From Corynebacterium sp. CNCTC7651 (GTDB lineage Bacteria; Actinomycetota; Actinomycetes; Mycobacteriales; Mycobacteriaceae), in NCBI RefSeq assembly GCF_021496665.1, contig NZ_CP071246.1, forward strand, positions 992,001 to 1,056,000: a stretch of 64,000 nt of DNA. The letters run 5' to 3'. The translations under genes were made by a program, and so were the position numbers. The stretch's first letter is position 1; every line of letters begins with the position of its first letter. The notes below the pieces were generated by a model. It saw only the letters and a program-made list of their open reading frames with translations, did no database searches and was not told the origin of the DNA. Shown piece by piece: positions 7,792 through 15,202 of the stretch.

Positions 7792-7875
7792 TTTGGAACT
7801 AGATCGTCGGGTCCGTGGAACTAGGGTTGGAATCGGGCAACATCAGCAGTGGTCAATGAGTTTTCCGAAACCCCC
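7792..7875. repeat. 84-bp dispersed repeat, copy A
   Basis: It aligns without any gap to 12398-12481 (about 56 of 84 identical). Three conserved blocks stand out: TTTGGAACTA, GTGGAACT exactly 22 bp later, and GAGTTTTCCGAAA near the end. The spacing between blocks is identical in both copies although the filler has diverged, which suggests protein-binding sites or an element end. Confidence 0.65.
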
Positions 7876-8001
7876 ATTGCACTCCATTAACCAGTAACAA
7901 CGAGGTCAGGCGGGGTGATCCACAAATTAATAGAAAAAAGAGACGATAAATAGGCACTTCCAGCACTGCTATTGCCGTATGGATGCCGTACAGCTCCGCC
8001 G

Positions 8002-8521
8002 CTAAAGGATGGAATCCATCGCTGCTGTCAGAGAATCTAGGTCACTATCGAACAGCTCGGTGTAGTGATCCAACGTCATCGAAATGTTCTTATGTCTCAC
8101 CTGACGTGTGAGATTACAGAGATGGGTGCCCCCACGCTCACCATCAAAGAGACGGCGGTGTGACGAAGATCATGAGATGTCACATGGGGGAAATCCTCAT
8201 CTACTGCTTGAATGCGTCCTACGGCACAACCGAGCCACGACTTCGTCCCCTGCGGTCGCTTTAACGGCTCCTTTGTTCCCTGTTTGGTGAAGAGGAAGTC
8301 TGTTTTCTTCTTCCCCTTGCACAGTGCTTTGAGTTCATCGTCCAGCTTCGAAGAAAAGGCAACTACACGCCTTGAACCCTCAGTCTTGAGAGCTTCCTTG
8401 ATATGCACTTCATTGCCAACCGTGACAGCCTGACGCTTAATACTGATTCGGTGCCGTTCAAAGTCAAGGTCTCCCACCTGAAGCCCCGCAACTTCACCGA
8501 ACCGCATTTCCCGCCTGCATT
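8002..8521 (-). pseudogene. Remnant of a tyrosine recombinase/phage integrase
   Basis: This is the C-terminal half of a tyrosine recombinase. MRFGEVAGLQ holds the first catalytic Arg, and HDLRHTAVSL is the H-x-x-R box. The frame then ends at a TGA after ISHVR (8097-8099). A one-base shift there restores RHKNISMTLDHYTELF with the second His and the catalytic Tyr, ending at 8002. The N-terminal arm-binding and core-binding domains are absent; in-frame stops lie just upstream of 8530. With both a truncation and a frameshift it cannot be active. It marks an old integrative element now followed closely by the aminoacylase gene. Confidence 0.8.
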
Positions 8522-8589
8522 CCGCAGAATCGACCTAGACTTAAACGTGAACGTGGTGCTGCCACCACTTGCAGAACGGAGGGAAATTC

Positions 8590-9795
8590 ATGGTCAACGA
8601 GAACATCGAGAAATTATCAGCCACGCTGGAGGAAACTCGTGCCGAGCGGGAAGAGCTGTATAAGTGGTTCCACCGGAACCCGGAGTTGTCCATGGAGGAG
8701 CATGAGACAGCCGCCCGCATCGAAGAAGAGCTCAAACGCATGGGGCTCGAGGTGCAGACATTCGCGGGGACCGGCAAAGTCGCTGTCATCGAGAATGGGG
8801 ACGGCCCGACCGTCTTGTTCCGGTCCGACCACGACGCGTTGCCGATCGCCGAAGACACTGGAGCCGATTACGCCGCGCCGGCCGAGAAAGGTGTCATGCA
8901 CGCGTGCGGCCACGACATGCACACCGCGGCGCATCTCGGTGCCGTGAACGCGCTCGTTCGCAACAAAGACGCTTGGTCGGGTACCTTCATCGCCCTTTTC
9001 CAACCCGGCGAGGAAGCTGGTGGCGGGGCCCGCCGAATGGTGGAGGACGGCCTTGTTCAACGGTTACCTAAGCCGGATTACGTGTTCGGCCAGCACGTTC
9101 TCGCCGAAGACCCGCCGCTCGGCTTCGCTTTCACGCCGGGTCGAATGACTACCGCCGCGTCGAACTGGAAGGTCCGCATCCACGGAAAATCCGGCCACGG
9201 CTCCCTTCCGCACCGCGCAATCGACCCGATTCCAACCGCGGGGACGATTGTCACCCGACTGCAAGCTGCGGTAGCCCGCGAGATCGACCCGCTCGAGATT
9301 GGCGTGATCTCGGTGGGATCTATCCACGGCGGAACGTCGTCCAACTCGATCTGCGATCTTGTCGAGCTCGGAATCAACACGCGTGCCTCAACCGACGAGA
9401 TCTCCGAACAGATCCAGGACATCATGAAACGCGTTATCACCGCCGAGTGCGAGGCCGGTAACTGCCCGGAACCGCCCGAGTTCGAATACCTCGATTCCGT
9501 CCCCGTGATCTACAACGACAGGGATCTGACCGAGCGCCTCAAGAACACTTTCACCGATTACTTCGGCGAAGAACTGGTCGGATGGGGCGCTGGCTTATCC
9601 GGTTCCGAGGATTTCCCGGTCATCCCAAACGCCTGGGATGCCCCCTACGTCTTCATCTCCTGGTCCGGATTCGAGGAGGGCCACGATGGTCCGCCCAACC
9701 ACAACAAGGGTTTCCTCCCGCAGCTCCAGCCGACTCTCGACCGCGGCTCTATGTCTGTGCTCCTCGCCGCAGCCACGGTCATGGCCAAGGATTAA
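8590..9795 (+). CDS. M20-family amidohydrolase, AgaA-like N-acyl aminoacylase
   Basis: M20 dizinc peptidases hydrolyse N-acyl amino acids. This 401-aa protein strongly recalls corynebacterial AgaA, which frees odorant acids from N-acyl-glutamine in skin species. Shared features include the opening RAEREELYKWFHRNPE, the metal site MHACGHDMHTAAHLGA, the catalytic Glu in FQPGEEAGGGAR, the dimerisation-domain RIHGKSGHGS, and FEYLDSVP, then LSGSEDFP. Start chosen at ATG 8590, 6 nt after GGAGGG; an in-frame ATG at 8569 has no such site. It stands between an integrase remnant and a broken MFS gene, so lateral acquisition is plausible. Exact substrate is inferred; other acyl-amino-acid or indole-conjugate hydrolases share the fold. 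Confidence 0.8.
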   Translation: MVNENIEKLSATLEETRAEREELYKWFHRNPELSMEEHETAARIEEELKRMGLEVQTFAGTGKVAVIENGDGPTVLFRSDHDALPIAEDTGADYAAPAEKGVMHACGHDMHTAAHLGAVNALVRNKDAWSGTFIALFQPGEEAGGGARRMVEDGLVQRLPKPDYVFGQHVLAEDPPLGFAFTPGRMTTAASNWKVRIHGKSGHGSLPHRAIDPIPTAGTIVTRLQAAVAREIDPLEIGVISVGSIHGGTSSNSICDLVELGINTRASTDEISEQIQDIMKRVITAECEAGNCPEPPEFEYLDSVPVIYNDRDLTERLKNTFTDYFGEELVGWGAGLSGSEDFPVIPNAWDAPYVFISWSGFEEGHDGPPNHNKGFLPQLQPTLDRGSMSVLLAAATVMAKD

Positions 9796-9817
9796 GACAC
9801 GCCCCCGCTTATCGACG

Positions 9818-9848
9818 ATCGGCGCCGAGGCTTCCCCTCGGGGCCGAT
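9818..9848. terminator. Bidirectional terminator between aminoacylase and MFS genes
   Basis: ATCGGCGCCGAGG (9818-9830) pairs with CCTCGGGGCCGAT (9836-9848) with one mismatch and a 5-nt loop. It separates two convergent genes. One copy of the GCTTATCGACG word overlaps its left edge. Confidence 0.7.
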
Positions 9849-9887
9849 TTCGTGTGTCGGCACGATGCTAGCGCTGATATCTGCGAG

Positions 9888-11225
9888 CTACTTCTTCTGA
9901 TTCATCGCCCACAGCTTGCGGGTTTTCTTGACCGAGAGAGTGAATCCGACCATGAAGATGACCGTCACGAACGGGACGAGGACGAAGCCGGCGCCGTAAG
10001 AACCGAATTTGTCTGGGAACGCTCCCCACAACGGTGTTCCCACCGCCAAGCCGATTGGGTAGGCCATCCCGAGCACACCCCAGATCTTGGAGAAGTCACG
10101 CTGCCCGAACGCCGCCTGCGCGACGAGTGGGGGAGACACCGTACCGTTCGAAGTGCCCAGGGACATAATGACGATGAGAACAAGGTACGGAATGAAGTAG
10201 GTGACCCAGGTGGAGATGAACACCGCAACACCGGCCACTCCCAAGGTCAGCCACATCGCCGGTAGGAGCCCCATCTTGTCGATCAACCAGCCGATCAACG
10301 GTTTGAACACGATCAAACTCAGAGTCGCGGTGATGACTACCGCGGAGATCTTGCTGGAGGAGACAAAGATGCCCCACGGAGTGCCCGACAGGTACGCCAC
10401 AAGGTGCTTTGTCATCGCGTACGTCATGCCGAAAAGAAAGTAGGACGCGATGAGCACGTAGAACCAGGGCACTGTGAACGCTTCTTTTTGGGTCAAGCCC
10501 GGCTCGACTCCGGAGACGTCGGCGGCTTCATCAGCGTTGACAGCCGTCTCGCCATAGCCGGGGATTTGATAATCCAGTGGGGAGTTGCGCACCAGGAAGA
10601 TCGCCGGAAGTATCGTGAACGCCGCCATGAATGCCGCGAGGAAGAATGAGGCGGCGCGCCAGCCGACTGAATCCAAGAGATATGGCATGCCGATTCCGAG
10701 GATCATGCCTCCCACCCCGGAGCCAGCCAAGACGACACCCATGATGGTGCCCTTATTCCGGAAGAACCATCGGTTGACCACAACGATAGGCACATACTGT
10801 GCAGAAAGGCCCACACCGACACCGATCACGATGCCGGCGAGGTAGAACATCCACAGCGACGTTGACAGCCCAAAGATGATTAGCCCCACCGCAGCGATGA
10901 TTCCGCCGATAATGAGCAGTCCCTGTGCCTTCAGCTTGTCCACCAGCTGACCTGCCACTGGCATCGCCAAAGCCGATGACACACCGAGCAGCGTGTAGTA
11001 GACGAGGAACGACGAGCTCGTGAACTCCGGGAATTGCTACAAGATCACCGGGGTGAAAAAGCTCATCGCCGTGAACGACACGGCCATCGCGATATTGACT
11101 AGCAGCGCACCGACGGCCACCCGCAGATAGATTCCGGACAGCTTCTCGCTGGCGGCGATGTCTTCACCAGAAAAACCGCCCGCCCCGGGATTCGATCCGT
11201 CATCAGCTCCGATAGCAGTAGACAT
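9888..11225 (-). pseudogene. MFS transporter gene with one in-frame TAG stop
   Basis: The single reading frame from 11225 down to 9888 would give a 12-helix major facilitator transporter of about 445 residues, resembling the oxalate/formate antiporter-like group (conserved NRWFFRNKGTIMGVVLAGSG after helix 4). The first 62 codons end in FFTPVIL followed by TAG (11037-11039). The same frame then continues without other defects (QFPEFTSSSFLVYYTLLG). A CAG to TAG change is the simplest cause. Translation might restart at the GTG at 10982, but that would lack the first helix. It converges on the aminoacylase gene and may once have imported its substrate or exported its product. Confidence 0.85.
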
Positions 11226-11411
11226 AGGGCCTCCCTTCTCTCACCTTGAGCGTACAGCTCGACGGCCGAGGGGCCGTGGGTTTTGCGCGTATTCTGGCTG
11301 GCCCGTCGCAATGACAGACACATTGGGCGGGCCTGCAGAGTCGGCGGGGAGGCATTGTCACGTCCCCGATCCGGAGAGCGAAACACGGTTGCGCGACCCG
11401 AAGGCGCGTAC

Positions 11412-11809
11412 ATGTGGGACGATGACGCCGAGCCGTTCGTCGACAACACGGAGATGCTGGCCGAGCTGCTCTCCACGGTCGCCGAGGACTACGGCTTCGA
11501 CCTCGACTCCGCCCTCATGAGGTCAACGCGGGCGACGCCCAGGCCATCCGCCACGCGGCGTGGGAAACCGCGCTCGACCGCCTCCGCAGCGAGGGCTGGG
11601 TCGAGCCGGAGGATGACTCACCGCATGCCCGGCTCCACCGCGGTCGCCCTGCGGATGTCACACCGCGGTCATGGGATTCGTCGTACACGCCGACGACCGC
11701 GACAGCCCCGCATAGAAGAACTGCCCCCCAGGAGAAAGTGGGGCGGCGAAGTGGCGCGCGGAGTCGACAACCACAGTTTCACGCCCCCTGTTGCGGTTGG
11801 GACGTGTAA
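11412..11809 (+). pseudogene. Frameshifted unknown gene
   Basis: From ATG 11412 the frame reads MWDDDAEPFVDNTEMLAELL and continues to FDLDSAL at about 11516. After that the next frame reads better (PHEVNAGDAQAIRHAAWETA, then LDRLRSEGWVEPEDDS) and stays open to TAA 11807-11809. The simplest reading is a short acidic, helical protein broken by a one-base indel near 11516. I do not recognise the family. The tail is Arg/Thr/Pro-rich and may not be coding. Confidence 0.4.
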
Positions 11810-11966
11810 TGGGCAACCTGCGCACCCATTCATCGAGCTTGTTGATGCCGTATTACGCTCGCTTAGGGGCTACCGAGGTGTTCCTAGAAACCGGTATAGG
11901 GACGTGCGCCGTTTGCTGGTGCTTTGGAAAATATCTGATGCCCAAAGCACCCGCCTCAGCTTCTTA

Positions 11967-12161
11967 CTAGCCGTTTGTGACCGTGCTCGGCCGCTCGTGG
12001 GAAACCTTCCAATACCCCCAGGCCATAAATGCCAAAGCACCCACTGCAACGACGGTCGTACTAACAGTCAGTGACCCAGTGAATACTTCGTACGCCAAAA
12101 CGCCGAGGATCAAGAACATGATTACAACTAGCGCGGATTTACGCAGCGTCTTTACGTTCAT
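11967..12161 (-). CDS. Small membrane protein (64 aa), possible immunity protein
   Basis: The ATG at 12161 follows AGGATGAAAG, a fair ribosome binding site. The protein has a short basic N-terminus (MNVKTLRKS), one long hydrophobic helix (ALVVIMFLILGVLAYEVF), a second (TVVAVGALAFMAWGYW) and a short polar tail. Two closely spaced helices in 64 residues resemble many class II bacteriocin immunity proteins, but that architecture is common. It lies 8 bp after the small Gly/Ala-rich peptide gene on the same strand, so the two are probably co-transcribed. Function is inferred only from layout. Confidence 0.5.
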   Translation of the reverse strand: MNVKTLRKSALVVIMFLILGVLAYEVFTGSLTVSTTVVAVGALAFMAWGYWKVSHERPSTVTNG

Positions 12162-12169
12162 CTTTCATC

Positions 12170-12373
12170 CTACTTTCCGAAGCATGAGTTAAGGGCATTC
12201 CACTCTGACCCTGCAACAACCGCACCCGCCGCGAGAGACGCACCCAAAGTTTCCGGTGCTGCGATCAGGCTACCTGCGACCGTACCCCCAAGGATTAGGG
12301 CATCCCCGAAACAATCCCTATCCAATCCACGGGTTGGGCGAACGTGCGCCTCCAATTTCCTGTCTGAGGCCAA
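12170..12373 (-). CDS. Small Gly/Ala-rich peptide, bacteriocin-like precursor
   Basis: The open frame extends up to 12415, but its upstream part lies in the 84-bp repeat copy B. I place the start tentatively at TTG 12373; no good ribosome binding site decides it, and the N-terminus may be lost. The C-terminal 47 residues begin CFGDALILGGTVAGS and end SEWNALNSCFGK: a hydrophobic, Gly/Ala-rich core bounded by two CFG motifs 43 residues apart. Such cores with terminal Cys pairs occur in some class II bacteriocins. The downstream two-helix protein would fit as immunity factor. No processing peptidase or exporter is adjacent, unless the broken MFS or LysE gene served. Confidence 0.35.
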   Translation of the reverse strand: MASDRKLEAHVRPTRGLDRDCFGDALILGGTVAGSLIAAPETLGASLAAGAVVAGSEWNALNSCFGK

Positions 12374-12397
12374 GGTGTAGGGGGCAGCTAGGATCGA

Positions 12398-12481
12398 TTT
12401 GGAACTAAACACCAAAGGTCGTGGAACTTAGGCTAAAGCGAGGCCGCGTTGGTAGTGGCCAAAGAGTTTTCCGAAATCCCC
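12398..12481. repeat. 84-bp dispersed repeat, copy B
   Basis: This is a gap-free partner of 7792-7875, in direct orientation, with the same 22-bp spacing between the two TGGAACT blocks and a perfect GAGTTTTCCGAAA block. Read on the minus strand it lies immediately upstream of the small-peptide gene, so it may be its promoter or operator region. Confidence 0.65.
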
Positions 12482-12556
12482 CCGAGGTATAACTCCCCGG
12501 GGGGGGGGCGGTCTTAGGATCGCCCGTCAGGAATTGCGATTGATCGGGGAGAGACC

Positions 12557-13210
12557 GTGCTGCTTACCGACTTCTTGGCGCTTATTGGTGTGTTCGCGGC
12601 AGCCGTCGCTGTCCCAGGGCCCGATGTTGTCCAGATTATTCGTTTTAGTGTTAAATCCCGTGCTGCTGGCGTGGCTTGCGCGACCGGGATTATGGCGGGC
12701 TACGCAATTTGGATTGCGGCATCACTGCTTGGGCTGAGCGCCTTGATGCAAGCTGCCCCACAGCTACTTGCAGTGCTACAGCTGGTCGGCGGCGCATATC
12801 TTATCTATATGGGCGTTGGCGCGGTAAGAAGCGGCTTTAAGGCATGGGGGTCAGGAACTAGCACAATGCCCGCTGATGCGAAAGGTGAGTCGCATGCAGC
12901 CAGCCAAGCCTTTCGAGTGGGAATGGCAACGAACCTATCGAACCCCAAGTCAGTCTTATTTTTCGGCGCCGTCTTTGCGCAGTTTGTGAAACCTGAGATG
13001 GGCTGGGAATGGTTCGCAATTATTCTGCTTAGCTTGGTCTTGATTGGTTTCATCATGTCCGCTGGATTCGCACTCTTGGTTGACGTGTTCGCTGGGTTCC
13101 TTGACCGTTACGGCTACCTAGTAGACATCATCACTGGAACCATCTTTGTCGTATTAGCAATGTGGATGATTAGAGACGGCGTGATTGGTCTCGGGGCGTT
13201 CGTAAACTAG
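12557..13210 (+). CDS. LysE/RhtB-family amino-acid exporter
   Basis: This 217-aa protein has six hydrophobic segments. LysE-type transporters export amino acids or related small molecules across the membrane. Diagnostic residues are the early VPGPDVVQIIRFSVKSRAAG, the helix-3 pattern LQLVGGAYLIYMGVGAVRSG, and the NLSNPKSVLFFGAVFAQFV motif in helix 4. The start GTG at 12557 follows GGGGAG (12546-12551). A run of ten G (12499-12508) lies 48 bp upstream and could alter expression if it varies in length. The gene converges on the lipoprotein gene at 13220 with only 9 bp between stops. Substrate unknown. Confidence 0.85.
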   Translation: MLLTDFLALIGVFAAAVAVPGPDVVQIIRFSVKSRAAGVACATGIMAGYAIWIAASLLGLSALMQAAPQLLAVLQLVGGAYLIYMGVGAVRSGFKAWGSGTSTMPADAKGESHAASQAFRVGMATNLSNPKSVLFFGAVFAQFVKPEMGWEWFAIILLSLVLIGFIMSAGFALLVDVFAGFLDRYGYLVDIITGTIFVVLAMWMIRDGVIGLGAFVN

Positions 13211-13219
13211 AACTGGGCG

Positions 13220-14308
13220 CTACAACACCTTGTAGTTGAAGGTTGAACCGAAGCCAGGCATCCCGAGCGGCATGCGGGTGTCAGATGGGTACGAAATCGC
13301 ATCGCCGGGGGCTGTGATGCGTACCCGCTTACCTACGTATTGATCCCACTCAATAGCCATACCTTGGCCAGGCGCACGCTCGCCTAGTTTGAACTGCTTT
13401 ACTTCCCGAGTGGTGTGCTCGCCAGCAATACGCCCACGTACCTGCTGCGGGCTATCCAGCTCCAGAACAAAATATTCGGTGTTCGGATCCTCGCCGTTTG
13501 GCATTCCTTTGTCGCCTTGCAGTTCTGCGCCGGTGTACATCCTCACTGTTCCGGTGAATTCCATTTGATTGGGGTACATCCCCTGTGACTCGGCCGAGCC
13601 ACCATTTGACGGGTTCGCGGCCTGCGAAGCCGGAGCCCCACCCTGCACTGCCATGTCATCGAACTTGCGCACGGTCAACGCGCCGTCCTCGAGCCCGCGC
13701 CTGTCTGCAACCGGGCGGAAGTCGATGGCTAAGTGGTCGGGGAGGGGATACCTGATGTCGAAGGTCTCTTCGCCACTGGGCACAAGTGAGGCACCGGACA
13801 GGGTGAACAGGCGCGACTGCCGTTCTGGTCTGCCGGAACTGCCACTGATCTGGTAAATACCTCGCCCGCTCGCGGATGCCCATACGGCTTCGCGTGCAGA
13901 GCCGTTGCCAGGCGTACCGGCGATGAGCACCTCCGGGGATGCATGGGCCTTACCGTCATCCCCAATGGTGAACACGATGATCGGCTGCGTGTGCCCGCCG
14001 CTCACCGCGAGGAGCAGCTCCGGCGAGCCGCCGCCGTTGGCCTCCACCAGAGCGTAGGAATACTGCCCATCTGGTGTGTACTGCGCCGCGGAATTCACCG
14101 GGTAGTCGCCGGGGTGGTCGAGCACCCACTCGTACTCTTTCTGCCAATCCGCCGATGCGGCGGGTTCGGACCCGCCGCCGTCAGATACGGACCCATCCGG
14201 CTCAACGATCTGCGTCGACGTGACGTACACGGTTTCTCGCGTACCCGTCCCCGAACACCCAGCCAGCACCAGAGGCAACACCAGGGCAATTGCTAACCGA
14301 CGCTTCAT
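13220..14308 (-). CDS. Secreted lipoprotein of unknown function (362 aa)
   Basis: The N-terminus MKRRLAIALVLPLVLAGCSG is a lipoprotein signal with lipobox LAGC, so Cys18 is likely lipidated and the protein anchored outside the membrane. A low-complexity Ser/Gly linker (residues 38-52) is followed by DWQKEYEWVLDHP and a region with repeated short beta strands. A Ser/Asn/Gly-rich stretch around residue 235 separates it from a C-terminal domain of about 120 residues (from YPNQMEFTGTVRMYTGAEL to the end). The arrangement suggests two extracellular domains. I do not recognise either. It is divergent from the hemolysin III gene with 144 bp between. Confidence 0.75.
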   Translation of the reverse strand: MKRRLAIALVLPLVLAGCSGTGTRETVYVTSTQIVEPDGSVSDGGGSEPAASADWQKEYEWVLDHPGDYPVNSAAQYTPDGQYSYALVEANGGGSPELLLAVSGGHTQPIIVFTIGDDGKAHASPEVLIAGTPGNGSAREAVWASASGRGIYQISGSSGRPERQSRLFTLSGASLVPSGEETFDIRYPLPDHLAIDFRPVADRRGLEDGALTVRKFDDMAVQGGAPASQAANPSNGGSAESQGMYPNQMEFTGTVRMYTGAELQGDKGMPNGEDPNTEYFVLELDSPQQVRGRIAGEHTTREVKQFKLGERAPGQGMAIEWDQYVGKRVRITAPGDAISYPSDTRMPLGMPGFGSTFNYKVL

Positions 14309-14452
14309 TCTTAACCACCCAGTTCTTTCCTGCGCTCGTATGCAATACGGAGCCGCTCCGCACGCTTGATCTTAAGCTCCGAGCGAGTGCAGTGATCGTC
14401 GGCAAGCGTGAGCCCCTACCGCAAGCCGGCCCTTCGTGGTTGACTATGCAGC

Positions 14453-15166
14453 GTGACTACCACTCGCCAGCTCGAGAACGGACAGGTTGAGCGCACGTAC
14501 GTCGTCGCGGATCGCGGCGAGCGTCCGGCGACGCGCGGCTGGTTCCATGTTGTCGCGGCGGCGCTCTTTGCGCTCGCCTCGGCGGTGCTGATCACGTTCG
14601 CGTGGATGACGCTGACGTGGCCAGGCGCCTTGGGCGTGACCATCTACGGCGCGGGCGTGATCACTTTGTTCGGCGTGTCGGGCATGTATCACCGTTGGCC
14701 GTGGCGCTCGGCGTCGACGGTGCAGTGGTGGCGGCGGGCGGACCACGCGACCATTGCGATCTTCATCGCCGCCACGTACACGCCGCTCTGCATCTTGGTG
14801 TTCGAACCGCGCACAGCGGCGATCATGCTCACCGTGGCCTGGACGGGCGCCATCCTGGGTGTGATCTTGAACCTGGTCTGGATTAACCACCCACGCTGGC
14901 TGGACTTGGTGGTGTACATCGGCCTGGGGTGGATCATCGTGCCGCTCGTGCCCACGCTTTGGGCGGAGACGAACCCGGCCGTGGTCATCCTCATCTTCAT
15001 CGGTGGCGTGATCTACACACTCGGCGCCCTGGTCTACGGCTTCAAGTGGCCCGGCCGCTCCGCGCGCTACTACGGCTATCACGAGCATTTCCACACCGCC
15101 ACGATTGTGGCGGCGATTCTGCACCTGGTGGCCATCTGGATGGTTGTGGTGGCCGCGGGCGCGTAG
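14453..15166 (+). CDS. Hemolysin III family membrane protein (PAQR-like)
   Basis: This 237-aa protein has seven hydrophobic segments. It carries the family's metal-site motifs: SGMYHRWPW (His after helix 2), RADHATIAIFIAATYTP (Asp/His in helix 3), and HEHFHTATIVAAILH (His residues before helix 7). Members are homologous to eukaryotic progestin/adipoQ receptors and are thought to be membrane metal-dependent hydrolases; the hemolysin label is historical. The start GTG at 14453 is chosen for frame and length. polA follows 36 bp later in the same direction. Confidence 0.85.
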   Translation: MTTTRQLENGQVERTYVVADRGERPATRGWFHVVAAALFALASAVLITFAWMTLTWPGALGVTIYGAGVITLFGVSGMYHRWPWRSASTVQWWRRADHATIAIFIAATYTPLCILVFEPRTAAIMLTVAWTGAILGVILNLVWINHPRWLDLVVYIGLGWIIVPLVPTLWAETNPAVVILIFIGGVIYTLGALVYGFKWPGRSARYYGYHEHFHTATIVAAILHLVAIWMVVVAAGA

Positions 15167-15202
15167 GGGTGCGTTCTTCTCGCGCAACTACACTGGGCGC
15201 AC

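Noticed and set aside
11283..12074. 263-aa plus-strand open frame
   Set aside because: Only about 35 residues (from 11412) look like protein; the rest is better explained by a frameshifted gene and the minus-strand small genes.
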